Position numbers and translations under genes: made by a program. Positions 32,650 to 40,911 of a stretch of 64,000 nucleotides of DNA are shown here, piece by piece. Under the pieces are notes generated by a model. That model was given only the letters and a program-made list of their open reading frames with translations, had not been told where the DNA came from and did not search any database. Where the stretch lies: positions 1 through 64,000 of the forward strand of contig NZ_QMEW01000031.1 of the NCBI RefSeq assembly GCF_003284965.1, given 5' to 3'. The stretch is from Mycolicibacterium sp. GF69 (GTDB taxonomy: Bacteria; Actinomycetota; Actinomycetes; Mycobacteriales; Mycobacteriaceae). Numbering within the stretch: the first letter of the stretch is position 1; each line of letters starts with the position of its first letter.

Positions 32650-33408
32650 ATGCCCGAAGGCGACACGGTCTACCGCACCGCCACCAAACTGCGGGATGCG
32701 CTGCAGGGTAAAGAACTCACGCGCTGCGATGTGCGGGTGCCGAAGTTCGCCACCGTCGATCTGACGGGATGCGTCGTCGACGAGGTGCTCAGCCGCGGTA
32801 AGCACTTGTTCATCCGCGTCGGCGGGGCCAGCATCCATTCGCATCTCAAGATGGATGGCGCCTGGCTGATCGGCGGCCAGATCCGCCGCGTACCCGAGCA
32901 CAAGATTCGGATCCTCCTGCACACCAGCGACTCTCGCGCCGCGGGTGTAGACCTCGGCGTGCTGGAGTTTCTGCAGCGCGACCGCGATATGGAGGCCGTC
33001 GCCCATCTCGGGCCAGATCTCCTCGGTGAGGATTGGGAACCGCGGGTCGCCAGGGCCAACCTCGTCGCCGATCCCGAGAGGCCGCTGGCCGAGGCGCTGT
33101 TGGATCAACGGGTGATGGCCGGCGTCGGAAACGTCTACGCCAACGAACTGTGCTTCGTCACCGGCTATCTGCCCACCGCCGCCGTCGGCGACGTCAAGGA
33201 CCCGCTGCGGATGGTGCAGCGAGCCCGGGACATGTTGTGGCTGAACAGGTCCCGCATCAACCGCACCACGACCGGCGATACCCGCAGCGGCCGCGACCTG
33301 TGGGTCTACGGCCGCCGCGGTAAACCGTGCCGCCGGTGCGGGACGCCGATCGCATCGGACAGCAGCGGCGACCGTGTCTCCTATTGGTGTCCGGTTTGCC
33401 AGAGGTGA
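32650..33408 (+). CDS. nei: DNA glycosylase/AP lyase Nei (endonuclease VIII)
   Basis: Nei removes oxidised pyrimidines and cuts the AP site. The 252-aa protein begins PEGDTVYRT with the catalytic Pro and Glu after Met removal, contains VRVPKFATVDL and SHLKMDGAW, the H2TH segment DQRVMAGVGNVYANE, and a C-terminal zinc finger CRRC...CPVC. The PEGDT start separates Nei from Fpg (PELPE). AAAGGA precedes the start by about 10 bases. Most likely cotranscribed with lhr. Confidence 0.94.
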   Translation: MPEGDTVYRTATKLRDALQGKELTRCDVRVPKFATVDLTGCVVDEVLSRGKHLFIRVGGASIHSHLKMDGAWLIGGQIRRVPEHKIRILLHTSDSRAAGVDLGVLEFLQRDRDMEAVAHLGPDLLGEDWEPRVARANLVADPERPLAEALLDQRVMAGVGNVYANELCFVTGYLPTAAVGDVKDPLRMVQRARDMLWLNRSRINRTTTGDTRSGRDLWVYGRRGKPCRRCGTPIASDSSGDRVSYWCPVCQR

Positions 33409-33413
33409 GCCGC

Positions 33414-33469
33414 CGAGACTACGGTTTCTGACGGATTTCGGGTGAATTTCATCAGAAACCGCAGTCTCG
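33414..33469. repeat. Long palindromic intergenic element (family 2)
   Basis: CGAGACTACGGTTTCTGA (33414-33431) and TCAGAAACCGCAGTCTCG (33452-33469) are 18-bp inverted arms with one mismatch around a 20-base spacer. It lies between convergent nei and the desaturase gene and could terminate both, though it lacks a U-tract. A dispersed mini-element is equally possible. Confidence 0.7.
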
Positions 33470-33496
33470 CAGCGCTTGTGAAGTCGCGTGAGCGGC

Positions 33497-34615
33497 CTAG
33501 CCCGGCAGCGCCAACCGCACGATCTTGCGCACCACGGTCGCGAACTGTCGCGGCAGCGACCCCTTGTTGTAGGGGATCCCGTAGCGGACGCAGATCTCCT
33601 TGACTTCTTCGGAGATCTCGGCGAGCCGGTGCGCCGGGATGTCGGGGAACAGGTGGTGCTCGATCTGGAACGACAGGTTGCCGCTGAGGATGTGGAAGAG
33701 CTTTCCGCCCGTCAGGTTGGCCGAGCCGAGCACCTGCCGGAAGTACCACTGCCCGCGTGTCTCGGCCTTCGTCTCCTCGACGGAGAACTCCTGGACGTCA
33801 TCGGGGAAGTGACCGCAGAAGATGATCATGTACGACCACACGTTGCGAATCAGGTTGGCGGTCAGATTGCCCGCGAACACCCAGGGCGCGAACGGACCGG
33901 CCAGCAGCGGGAACGCCACGTAGTCCTTGAGCGTCTGCCGTTTGGTCTTACGCCAGATGCCTTCGAGGATCTCGCGCTTGTCGGCGATCGTGATCTCGCC
34001 GGCGCGGATGCGTTCGGTCTCGAGTTCGTGCAACGCGACGCCGTACTGGAACAGGACCATCAACAGGAACGCGTATACGGGGTTGCCGAGGAAGTACGGC
34101 GTCCAGGGCTGGTCCTTGCTCATCCGCAGGATGCCGTAACCGACGTCGCGGTCCATCCCGACGATGTTGGTGTAAGTGTGGTGCATGTAGTTGTGTGAGT
34201 GCCGCCACTGCTCCCCCGGGCACGCGTTGTCCCATTCGAAGCCCTTGCTGGAGATCGCCGGATCGCCCATCCAGTCGTATTGACCGTGCATGACGTTGTG
34301 GCCGATCTCCATGTTGTCGAGGATCTTCGACAGGCCCAGCATGGCGGTGCCCGCAAGCCAGAACGGCGGAAAGATGCCGCCGAACAGCAGGGCACGCCCG
34401 CCGACCTCGAAGGCGCGCTGCGCCTTGATGATTCGACGGATGTAGGTGGAATCGCGCTCACCGAGGTCGGCGATCACTCGCTCTTTGAGCTCGTCGAGTT
34501 CGCGGCCGAAGGCCTCGGCCTGCTCGGCGGTGAGGCTGATGGTCTGGCCCGCGACGGTCTTCGTCAAGGCGGGCGGCGGGGCACTTGTTGTGGCGGGGGT
34601 GGTGTTGACGGTCAT
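33497..34615 (-). CDS. Membrane acyl-CoA delta-9 desaturase, DesA3-like
   Basis: It introduces a cis double bond in stearoyl-CoA to give oleate, working with an oxidoreductase encoded just upstream. The 372-aa protein has four membrane segments and the three His boxes of membrane desaturases: HNVMH (106-110), HSHNYMHH (139-146) and EHHLF (320-321). These bind the di-iron centre. M. tuberculosis DesA3 (Rv3229c) is longer at the N-terminus. The ATG at 34615 is preferred; an open frame upstream to 34780 is antisense of the reductase end. It is cotranscribed with the reductase (14-bp gap). Confidence 0.9.
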   Translation of the reverse strand: MTVNTTPATTSAPPPALTKTVAGQTISLTAEQAEAFGRELDELKERVIADLGERDSTYIRRIIKAQRAFEVGGRALLFGGIFPPFWLAGTAMLGLSKILDNMEIGHNVMHGQYDWMGDPAISSKGFEWDNACPGEQWRHSHNYMHHTYTNIVGMDRDVGYGILRMSKDQPWTPYFLGNPVYAFLLMVLFQYGVALHELETERIRAGEITIADKREILEGIWRKTKRQTLKDYVAFPLLAGPFAPWVFAGNLTANLIRNVWSYMIIFCGHFPDDVQEFSVEETKAETRGQWYFRQVLGSANLTGGKLFHILSGNLSFQIEHHLFPDIPAHRLAEISEEVKEICVRYGIPYNKGSLPRQFATVVRKIVRLALPG

Positions 34616-34629
34616 CGTGTGACTCCTTT

Positions 34630-35697
34630 CTAGAGCGCGAGGTCGACGTCGCCGACGGGGGCGGAGACGCAGATCTGCACGTCCTCGTCGTCGGCGGTCG
34701 ACATCGCGCCGGTGATCACGTTCTTCACCACACCGCGGGTCTTGCGGCGGGTGCAGCTGTGGCAGATGCCCATCCGGCATCCGCTTTCCGGGCGCAGGCC
34801 TGCGCCTTCGGCCTGCTCCAGCAGCGAGCGGCCGTCGTCGGTCACCGCGACCCCGCTGTCTGCGAAAGTGACGGTGCCGCCCGACGGTTCAACGGGCACG
34901 CTGTAAGCAGGCGGGACGAAGCTCTCGGAGCGGACGTTCGCGCAGTGCTCCCGCACGGCGGTCACCAGCTCCGGCGGGCCACAGACGAACACCGCGTCGG
35001 GCTCCGGCATGGCCACCGTCAGATGCTCCTGGCCGAAGCGGCCGTCGAGGTCGGACCCGGCCGTCGAGCGGGTGTAGCCGTGCAGCACCCGCACGTCCGG
35101 CATCGCGTCGAGTTCGGCGCGGTAGCAGGCTTCTTCGGCCGAGCGGGCGTAGTGGATGAACGCCGTCCGGCCACCGAACCCGCCGGCCCGCAGCGTCCGC
35201 AACATCGACATGACAGGGGTGATGCCGCTGCCGCCGGACACGAAGAGGATGCGTTGCGGCCGGTCGTCGGGTAACACGAAATCGCCGCCGACCGAGTCCA
35301 GACCCACCACCATGCCGGGGCGGGCCTGGTCATACAGGTAGCCGGACACCAGACCACCGTCGTGGCGGCCGACGGTCAGCTCCAGGTACGGCGCCCCCTC
35401 GGCGTTGGCCGGCGAATACGGCCGGGTGCGACGGCGGCCGGCGATCTCGACGGTGAGGTTGATGTGCTGCCCGGCACGAAAACCGGTGAACGCCTGATTC
35501 GGCTCGAGGGTGAGGGTGACGCTGCGTGGCGTCTGGCGGCGCACCGCGACGACCTCGGCGCGGGCGTCCGCCCGGGTCCAGGTGGGAGCGACGAGCTCGG
35601 TGTATCGGTCCACGCCGTGGGGGCCGGTGAGCAGGTCGACCAGCGGCGACCCGAGGACTCTATCCCGGAGCCCGCGCGTCAAAGTTTGAGTGAACAT
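34630..35697 (-). CDS. NADPH oxidoreductase (ferredoxin-reductase type) partner of the desaturase
   Basis: The 355-aa protein has the flavin domain (RTRPYSPANAEG with the FAD-binding RxYS, then GHxGG-like VGRHDGGLVSGYLYD), an NADPH domain (FVSGGSGITPVMSMLRTL, VFVCGPPELV) and a C-terminal plant-type [2Fe-2S] domain (CRMGICHSC and later QICVS). It matches Rv3230c, which supplies electrons to DesA3. The ATG at 35697 lies in the middle of a 20-bp palindrome, so repressor binding would cover the start of the gene. Divergent from the TetR gene. Confidence 0.9.
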   Translation of the reverse strand: MFTQTLTRGLRDRVLGSPLVDLLTGPHGVDRYTELVAPTWTRADARAEVVAVRRQTPRSVTLTLEPNQAFTGFRAGQHINLTVEIAGRRRTRPYSPANAEGAPYLELTVGRHDGGLVSGYLYDQARPGMVVGLDSVGGDFVLPDDRPQRILFVSGGSGITPVMSMLRTLRAGGFGGRTAFIHYARSAEEACYRAELDAMPDVRVLHGYTRSTAGSDLDGRFGQEHLTVAMPEPDAVFVCGPPELVTAVREHCANVRSESFVPPAYSVPVEPSGGTVTFADSGVAVTDDGRSLLEQAEGAGLRPESGCRMGICHSCTRRKTRGVVKNVITGAMSTADDEDVQICVSAPVGDVDLAL

Positions 35698-35707
35698 ATG
35701 TACACTC
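35688..35707. promoter_or_regulatory. 20-bp palindromic operator between reductase-desaturase operon and TetR gene
   Basis: GAGTGAACATATGTACACTC reads the same on both strands except for one pair. It overlaps the reductase start codon (35695-35697). The size fits a TetR dimer site and resembles, in outline, the palindromes used by DesT/FabR regulators of unsaturated fatty acid synthesis. Confidence 0.75.
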
Positions 35708-35753
35708 TGAATGGCTTCGCAGCATCTCGTCAACCCATTGACCCAGGTTGTGG

Positions 35754-35759
35754 TAGGTT
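35754..35759 (+). promoter_or_regulatory. Probable leaderless -10 box (TAGGTT) of the TetR gene
   Basis: TAGGTT is 7 bases before the GTG at 35767. Confidence 0.4.
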
Positions 35760-35766
35760 TCACACA

Positions 35767-36453
35767 GTGAACAGTCGTACGCCTGGCTCACGGTCGGGCC
35801 GATCGGAGCGGTCCCGGTCGCGTGCTCGCCCGCCTTCGGGCCTGTCACGGGAGGAGCGCAAGGAGGCCACCCGGCAGGCGATCGTCGCCGCCGCCTTACA
35901 CCTGCTCGAGGAGCGCAGCTTCTCCGCACTGAGCCTGCGCGAGGTCACCCGCGAGGCGGGCATCGTCCCCGCGGCGTTCTACCGGCACTTCGAGTCGATG
36001 GAGGCACTCGGGCTGGTCCTCATCGACGAGTCGTTCCGCAGCCTGCGCGATATGTTGCGCGGCGCCCGCGCGGGCAAGCTCGACCCCAAGCGCGTCATCG
36101 AGTCGAGCGTCGACATTCTCATCGACGGCGTGAACGAACGCCGCGAGCACTGGCGGTTCATCGGACGCGAACGCAACAGCGGCGTCAGCGTCCTGCGGTA
36201 TGCGATTCGCACCGAGATCCGGCTGATCACCTCCGAGTTGGCCATCGACCTGGCCCGCTTCCCGGGTCTGAACACCTGGAGCAGTGAGGACCTCAACATC
36301 CTGGCCAGCCTGTTCGTCAACGCGATGATCGTCATCGCCGAGGCCACCGAGGACATCCACGACCAGGCTGCGATCAACGAGATCAAACGCGTGGCCGTCA
36401 AGCAGCTGCGGATGATCGCGGTCGGCGTCGCCGGTTGGCGCAGCAGCGTCTGA
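35767..36453 (+). CDS. TetR-family regulator of the FabR/DesT type
   Basis: The 228-aa protein has an N-terminal Arg/Ser tail (1-28), then the HTH SFSALSLREVTREAGIVPAAFYRHFESMEALGLVLIDES, close to E. coli FabR ([31 protein letters not shown]), and a C-terminal QLRMIAVGVAGW like the FabR tail. FabR and Pseudomonas DesT sense the saturated/unsaturated acyl-CoA balance; DesT controls a desaturase-oxidoreductase pair. Here the regulator faces just such a pair, with a palindrome between. I infer that it represses the desaturase operon. Confidence 0.85.
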   Translation: MNSRTPGSRSGRSERSRSRARPPSGLSREERKEATRQAIVAAALHLLEERSFSALSLREVTREAGIVPAAFYRHFESMEALGLVLIDESFRSLRDMLRGARAGKLDPKRVIESSVDILIDGVNERREHWRFIGRERNSGVSVLRYAIRTEIRLITSELAIDLARFPGLNTWSSEDLNILASLFVNAMIVIAEATEDIHDQAAINEIKRVAVKQLRMIAVGVAGWRSSV

Positions 36454-36467
36454 ACTCGGCAGCGGGT

Positions 36468-36473
36468 TAGCGT
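36468..36473 (+). promoter_or_regulatory. Probable leaderless -10 box (TAGCGT) of the crotonase gene
   Basis: TAGCGT is 5 bases before the ATG at 36479. The upstream TetR gene ends at 36453, so the crotonase may have its own promoter. Confidence 0.35.
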
Positions 36474-36478
36474 GTGGC

Positions 36479-37267
36479 ATGCCGCATCTCGAACTGAACT
36501 ACCCGCGCCCCGACATCGCCGTACTGACCTTGAACCGACCCGAGAAGCTCAATGCGCTGTCCTACGAACTCGTCGAGGAGCTGCACACCACGCTCGCGCA
36601 GATCGATTCGAATAACGACGCGCGGGTGGTCGTGCTCACCGGGGCCGGCCGCGGCTTCTGCTCGGGGCTGGACCTGACCGATCCGAATCCGAACAAGGCC
36701 GGCGAGGGAACGGAGTTCCCCCGCTCCGGTATGCGCTGGCAGGAACTCATCGCCGACCTGACCGCACGGATTCACCGGCTGCGCCAACCCGTGATCGCCG
36801 CGGTCAACGGCGTCGCCTACGGCGGCGGCATGGGGATCGCGTTGGCGTGCGACATCCGCATCGCCGCCGAATCCGCCCGCTTCTGTACGCAGTTCATCAA
36901 GTTGGGCCTCGGTGGCTGCGATATCGGGGTCAGCTACACCCTTCCGCGGATCGTCGGTGCCGGCCCGGCGTTCGACCTGATCCTCACCGCGCGGGCGGTC
37001 GATGCGCCCGAGGCCCTGCGAATGGGACTGGTCTCGCGGTTGTCACACGACGGCTGCGTGCTCGACGACGCCCTGGCGATCGCCGAGACACTCTGCGGCT
37101 ACGGCAAATTCGGTGTCGAGTCGACCAAGCAGGTGCTGTGGGCCAACCTCGAGGCGTCGAGCCTGGAAGCGGCGCTGCACCTGGAGAACCGCAGCCAGAT
37201 CCTGGCCTCGACCAGCGGCGAGATGCGCGAGGCTAGCGAGGCGTTCCGCCGCCGTCCACGATCATGA
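36479..37267 (+). CDS. Enoyl-CoA hydratase/isomerase family protein
   Basis: The 262-aa crotonase-fold protein has NRPEKLNALSYEL, the oxyanion loop GAGRGFCSGLDLT and GVAYGGGMGIALACDIRIA. The place of the two catalytic Glu residues of enoyl-CoA hydratases reads KLGLGGCDIGVSYTLPR, so both are missing or replaced (an Asp is present); true hydratase activity is doubtful, and isomerase or another crotonase reaction is more likely. Its last 35 bp overlap the tail of the convergent SDR gene. Confidence 0.85.
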   Translation: MPHLELNYPRPDIAVLTLNRPEKLNALSYELVEELHTTLAQIDSNNDARVVVLTGAGRGFCSGLDLTDPNPNKAGEGTEFPRSGMRWQELIADLTARIHRLRQPVIAAVNGVAYGGGMGIALACDIRIAAESARFCTQFIKLGLGGCDIGVSYTLPRIVGAGPAFDLILTARAVDAPEALRMGLVSRLSHDGCVLDDALAIAETLCGYGKFGVESTKQVLWANLEASSLEAALHLENRSQILASTSGEMREASEAFRRRPRS

Positions 37268-38003
37268 CGGTTCCGGTGATGTAGCTGCCGGCGTCGGACG
37301 CCAGCAACAGTGCGGTACCGACCAATTCGTCAGGTGAGGCGAGCCGCTTGAGGAAGGTGCTGCGCGCCATGCCGTCGATGACCTCCTGCGGGTTGTTGCG
37401 CATCATGTCGGTGTCGACGGGCCCGGGGGCGATCGCATTGACCCGGATGCCCGCCGGCGCGAACTCGACGGCCATCGACCGGGTGAACGACATCAGCGCG
37501 GCCTTGTTGGAGGAGTAGATCGAGGTCAGCGCCGAGAAGTTGAACGCACCGACCGAAACCATGTTGATCACAGAGGCTTTCGAGCTGGCCTTGAGGTACG
37601 GCAGCGCCGCCTGCACGAGGAAGACCGGCCCGCGCAGGTTCACCTCGTAGGACTTCGCCAACGCCTCGGGCGTCATCTCCCCGAGGGGTTGCGCCAGCGC
37701 GTTGGCGGCGTTGTTGACCACCACGTCGATACCGCCGTACTCGTCGACGGTCCGCGCCACGAGCGCCTCCAGGGCGTCGGTGTCACCCAGGTGGGTCGGC
37801 ACCCCGATCGCCTGACCTCCCAGGTCACGCAGGTGCTGTGCGGTCTGTTCGCAGGCATCTTGCTTGCGGCTGGCCACCACCACGCGCGCGCCCGCGAGGG
37901 CAAAGCCCTCGGCCAGCGCGAGACCGATGCCGCGCGTGCCGCCGGTGACGATCACCGTGCGGTCGGTCATATCGAAGAGACGGTCGAATGAAGTTCGGTC
38001 CAC
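37233..38003 (-). CDS. Short-chain dehydrogenase/reductase
   Basis: The 256-aa classical SDR has the NAD(P) loop VTGGTRGIGLALAEG, VVVNNAANA, INMVSVGAFN with the catalytic Ser, and YSSNKAAL (Tyr-x3-Lys). The residue after the first strand, ASRK, suggests NADPH. Substrate unknown; FabG-like or alcohol-type oxidoreductase. GTG at 38003 gives an N-terminal DRTSFDRLFDMTDRTV common in this subgroup; ATG at 37970 is an alternative. Tail-to-tail overlap with the crotonase gene. Confidence 0.88.
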   Translation of the reverse strand: MDRTSFDRLFDMTDRTVIVTGGTRGIGLALAEGFALAGARVVVASRKQDACEQTAQHLRDLGGQAIGVPTHLGDTDALEALVARTVDEYGGIDVVVNNAANALAQPLGEMTPEALAKSYEVNLRGPVFLVQAALPYLKASSKASVINMVSVGAFNFSALTSIYSSNKAALMSFTRSMAVEFAPAGIRVNAIAPGPVDTDMMRNNPQEVIDGMARSTFLKRLASPDELVGTALLLASDAGSYITGTVMIVDGGGTPR

Positions 38004-38032
38004 AGCCGTCAGTCAATCAGAGTGGACTCGTC

Positions 38033-38356
38033 TCAGGTGCACGCGCTGACGCTGATCCGTCGCCCGACGTTGGCGCAGACGCTGACGTTGGGCGTCGGCG
38101 GCGGGATGTATGCCGGCGGCGGAGGCGGTGGTGGGGGCGGCGGGGCGCCCGGCGGCGGGGGCGGGGGTGGGGGCGGCGGGGGCGGCGGGGGCGGAGGCAA
38201 ATCGTCGAGGTACGACAGCGGATCAGCGCAGCCGGTCACGTCCACGAACCGACCGCCCACCGAACCGCACAGCGTCGCCTCGGCGCTGGGCGGGCTCACG
38301 GTCACCAGTCCCGAAGCGAACAGGGCCGCAGCGGCGCACAGCATTACCTTGCGCAC
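38033..38356 (-). CDS. Secreted polyproline protein
   Basis: The 107-aa precursor has a signal peptide (about 1-28, VRKVMLCAAAALFASGLV to SAEA), then a short Cys-containing part ATLCGSVGGRFVDVTGCAD, a tract of sixteen prolines, one Gly-Ala, another ten prolines, and a C-terminal VSVCANVGRRISVSACT. The four Cys may form two disulfides. GTG at 38356 has AAGGAG upstream. Function unknown; Pro-rich stretches span or bind cell wall. The plus strand of the Pro region is very G-rich. Confidence 0.75.
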   Translation of the reverse strand: MRKVMLCAAAALFASGLVTVSPPSAEATLCGSVGGRFVDVTGCADPLSYLDDLPPPPPPPPPPPPPPPPGAPPPPPPPPPPAYIPPPTPNVSVCANVGRRISVSACT

Positions 38357-38936
38357 ATCTTCTCCTTCGGACGACGCCGTACCGGACCCGATTGTGTCAG
38401 TCGCGAGCCGGCCCGGGGCCCGAACGAGCGCTAAACGTGCGCGCTCGGGTTGCGGCGTAACGAAGACCGTCACCGCGTCGATGTCTTCTGCGATGCCAGC
38501 ACCAGTCCGTCCTGTAGGGTGGCCGCATTCGACGCCGAGCAGATGCTCCACGAACACGTCGAGTGCACCTATCCAACGTTTGCTTCCAGACACCGCGTTG
38601 CGCTCCCGCAACCGCATCGGACGTCATGCCCCTGCGGTCCGCGCGGTGGCGATCGACCGCCGCGAGATGCTAGGCTGGGCAAGCGACTGAACTTTGCATC
38701 AATCCCGTATCTCTGGTGTGCCACACCAACACTCAGTTATTTACTGATCTTGATCGACCGCGCCGTCAACGCTTTGGACGCCAAGCGATCGGGTTCAGCC
38801 GGCATGCCGATGCGAAGGATAGGGAAACACCTGATTCGCCGGCGGCTGAACGCTGACTAGGTTTGCTCACGGGGGTTGGTGCGGTATGCCCAACAGCAAT
38901 TTTTCGTCAACGGTTTCCAGCAGGGGGGACTAAGCA
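38357..38936. other. Divergent 580-bp intergenic region, no gene recognised
   Basis: No ORF here looks like a known protein. The half near the glycosidase gene (38680-38930) is clearly richer in A/T than its surroundings, as a promoter would be, and includes the palindrome at 38717. Codon-like patterns were looked for on both strands and not found. Confidence 0.5.
38717..38731. promoter_or_regulatory. TGGTGTGCCACACCA palindrome, candidate operator for the GH2 gene
   Basis: Perfect 7-bp arms around a single C. The TGGT...ACCA form is usual for GntR-type regulators. It is 206 bp before the GH2 start, in the A/T-rich part. No regulator gene is adjacent. Confidence 0.4.
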
Positions 38937-40910
38937 GTGGCCGCAGACACCGAGCCGTCGAGCAGCCGGCGCCGCGTGCACAAGGTACTGAGTCGCATCG
39001 CGGCCGTACCCATCGTTGTGGTGACCGGTCTGGCGATGCTGGCGGCACCGGCGAACGCGGCCGAGGCGTGGCAGCGGCAGAGCCCCCCGCTGTCGACCCC
39101 GTGGACGCATCTGGTCGGGCCGAACAACGCGCTGCCCGAGTACCCGCGGCCGCAGATGGCGCGGTCGCGGTGGCTGAACCTGAACGGGGTGTGGGCCTAC
39201 ACCGGCCGGTCCGTCGAGGACGCGCTGACGTCACCGCCGCCGGCGCGCGCGTACAAAGAGAAGATCCTGGTGCCCTACCCGACCGAGTCGGCGCTGTCCG
39301 GAATCCAGCGCCACGACGACCAGATGTGGTACCGCAAGGTGTTCGAACTGCCCGGCACCTGGCGCGGGCAGCGCGTACTGCTGCACTTCGGTGCGGTCGA
39401 CCAGACCGCCACCGTCTGGGTGAACAACCAGCGCGTGGCCCACCACGAAGGTGGCTTCACCGGTTTCAGCGCCGACATCACCGATGCGCTGCGCTGGACG
39501 GGCACACAGGAGATCGTCGTGCGCGCAGAAGACCGCAACGAAGCCGGGCCCTTCCCGGTGGGCAAGCAGCGCAACGACCCCGAGGGCCTGTTCTACACCG
39601 GCGCATCGGGAATCTGGCAAACCGTCTGGATGGAACCGGTGCGCGCCGCGTACGTCGACAAGCTCGACATCACAGCGGATTTGACGGGCTTCACGGTGAC
39701 GGCACGGACCTCGGGGACGACCGGCGAGCTGGCCGAGGTGGTGGTGTCTGCTCCTGACGGCCCGGCGCTGGCCCGCGCCTCCGGTGAACCGGGCAAACCG
39801 GTCCGTGTGCGGGTCCCGCAGCCCCACCTGTGGACCCCGGATGACCCGTACCTCTACGACCTGACGGTGCGGCTGGTCAGCCCCGGCGGCAAAGTCGTCG
39901 ACGAGGTCGCCAGCTACGGCGGTCTGCGCACGATCGGCACGGTCCGAGATCCGCGGGGACGGCCGCGAATTGCGTTGAACGACAAGATCACCTTCCTGCA
40001 CGGCCCGCTGGACCAGGGTTACTGGCCGGACGGCATCTTCACCGCGCCCACCGACGACGCGCTGAGGTTCGACCTCGAACGAACCAAGGCGCTCGGCATG
40101 AACTTCGTGCGCAAACACGCGAAGGTGGAACCGGCGCGCTGGTACTACTGGACTGACAAGCTGGGGCTGATGGTCTGGCAGGACATGCCGTCGCTGGACG
40201 TGTCCCTCGATGTCCCGGTCGGTCCCGCGCCGGACCCGTCGCCGAAGGCGAAGCGCAATTTCGAACGCGAACTCGTCGAGATGATCGACCAGTTGCGAAG
40301 CGTCACTTCGATCGTCGGCTGGGTGCCCTTCAACGAAGGTTGGGGCGAGTTCGACACCGCCAGGATCGCCGGGGTGGCCAAGGCCGCCGACCCCACCCGC
40401 ATGGTGAACGCCAACAGCGGGGTGAACTGCTGCAAGTCACGGCCCGACACCCGGGCCGGCGACGTCTACGACGACCACACCTACGTCGGTCCGGGCCGCC
40501 CGGTCCTGCACGACAATCCGGCGACGCCCCGCGACGAGCGGACGATGCTCGGCGACCGTCCGATACCGCTCGAACACCGCGTCGTGGTCGACGGCGAGTA
40601 CGGCGGTCTCGGGCTGGTGCCCCAGGGCAACCGTTGGCCGGGAAAAGCGCAGGCCTACGAAATGACCGACAGCCGAGCGCGGTTGACGCAGCGCTACGTC
40701 GAGGTGAGCCGCGACCTCGAAGAAGCGGTCCGCAAAGGCGGCCTGTCGGGGGCTATCTACACCCAGACCACTGACGTCGAGAACGAGGTCAACGGGTACC
40801 TGACATACGACCGGTGGCTGGTCAAGATGACGTTGCGGACGGTGGCCGAACGCAACCGCGCGGTGATCGCCGCGGGCGCGCACGTCGACGAACCGCTCGA
40901 GCGCCGCTGA
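38937..40910 (+). CDS. Exported glycoside hydrolase family 2 enzyme
   Basis: The 657-aa protein has an N-terminal signal (about 1-41, RRR then IAAVPIVVVTGLAMLAAPANAAEA). The GH2 architecture follows: jelly-roll sugar-binding domain (MWYRKVFELPGTWRGQRVLLHFGAVD), Ig-like domain, and TIM barrel with the acid/base VPFNEGWG (Asn-Glu) and nucleophile VVDGEYGG. Beta-galactosidase, beta-glucuronidase or mannosidase specificity cannot be decided. Such an exported GH2 enzyme is unusual for mycobacteria and may be acquired or act on plant or host glycans. AGGGGGGA precedes the GTG start at 38937. Confidence 0.85.
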   Translation: MAADTEPSSSRRRVHKVLSRIAAVPIVVVTGLAMLAAPANAAEAWQRQSPPLSTPWTHLVGPNNALPEYPRPQMARSRWLNLNGVWAYTGRSVEDALTSPPPARAYKEKILVPYPTESALSGIQRHDDQMWYRKVFELPGTWRGQRVLLHFGAVDQTATVWVNNQRVAHHEGGFTGFSADITDALRWTGTQEIVVRAEDRNEAGPFPVGKQRNDPEGLFYTGASGIWQTVWMEPVRAAYVDKLDITADLTGFTVTARTSGTTGELAEVVVSAPDGPALARASGEPGKPVRVRVPQPHLWTPDDPYLYDLTVRLVSPGGKVVDEVASYGGLRTIGTVRDPRGRPRIALNDKITFLHGPLDQGYWPDGIFTAPTDDALRFDLERTKALGMNFVRKHAKVEPARWYYWTDKLGLMVWQDMPSLDVSLDVPVGPAPDPSPKAKRNFERELVEMIDQLRSVTSIVGWVPFNEGWGEFDTARIAGVAKAADPTRMVNANSGVNCCKSRPDTRAGDVYDDHTYVGPGRPVLHDNPATPRDERTMLGDRPIPLEHRVVVDGEYGGLGLVPQGNRWPGKAQAYEMTDSRARLTQRYVEVSRDLEEAVRKGGLSGAIYTQTTDVENEVNGYLTYDRWLVKMTLRTVAERNRAVIAAGAHVDEPLERR

Positions 40911-40911
40911 G

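Noticed and set aside
38450..38860. Plus-strand open frame in the polyproline/GH2 gap
   Set aside because: Its translation has irregular composition, no motif and no ribosome site; treated as non-coding.
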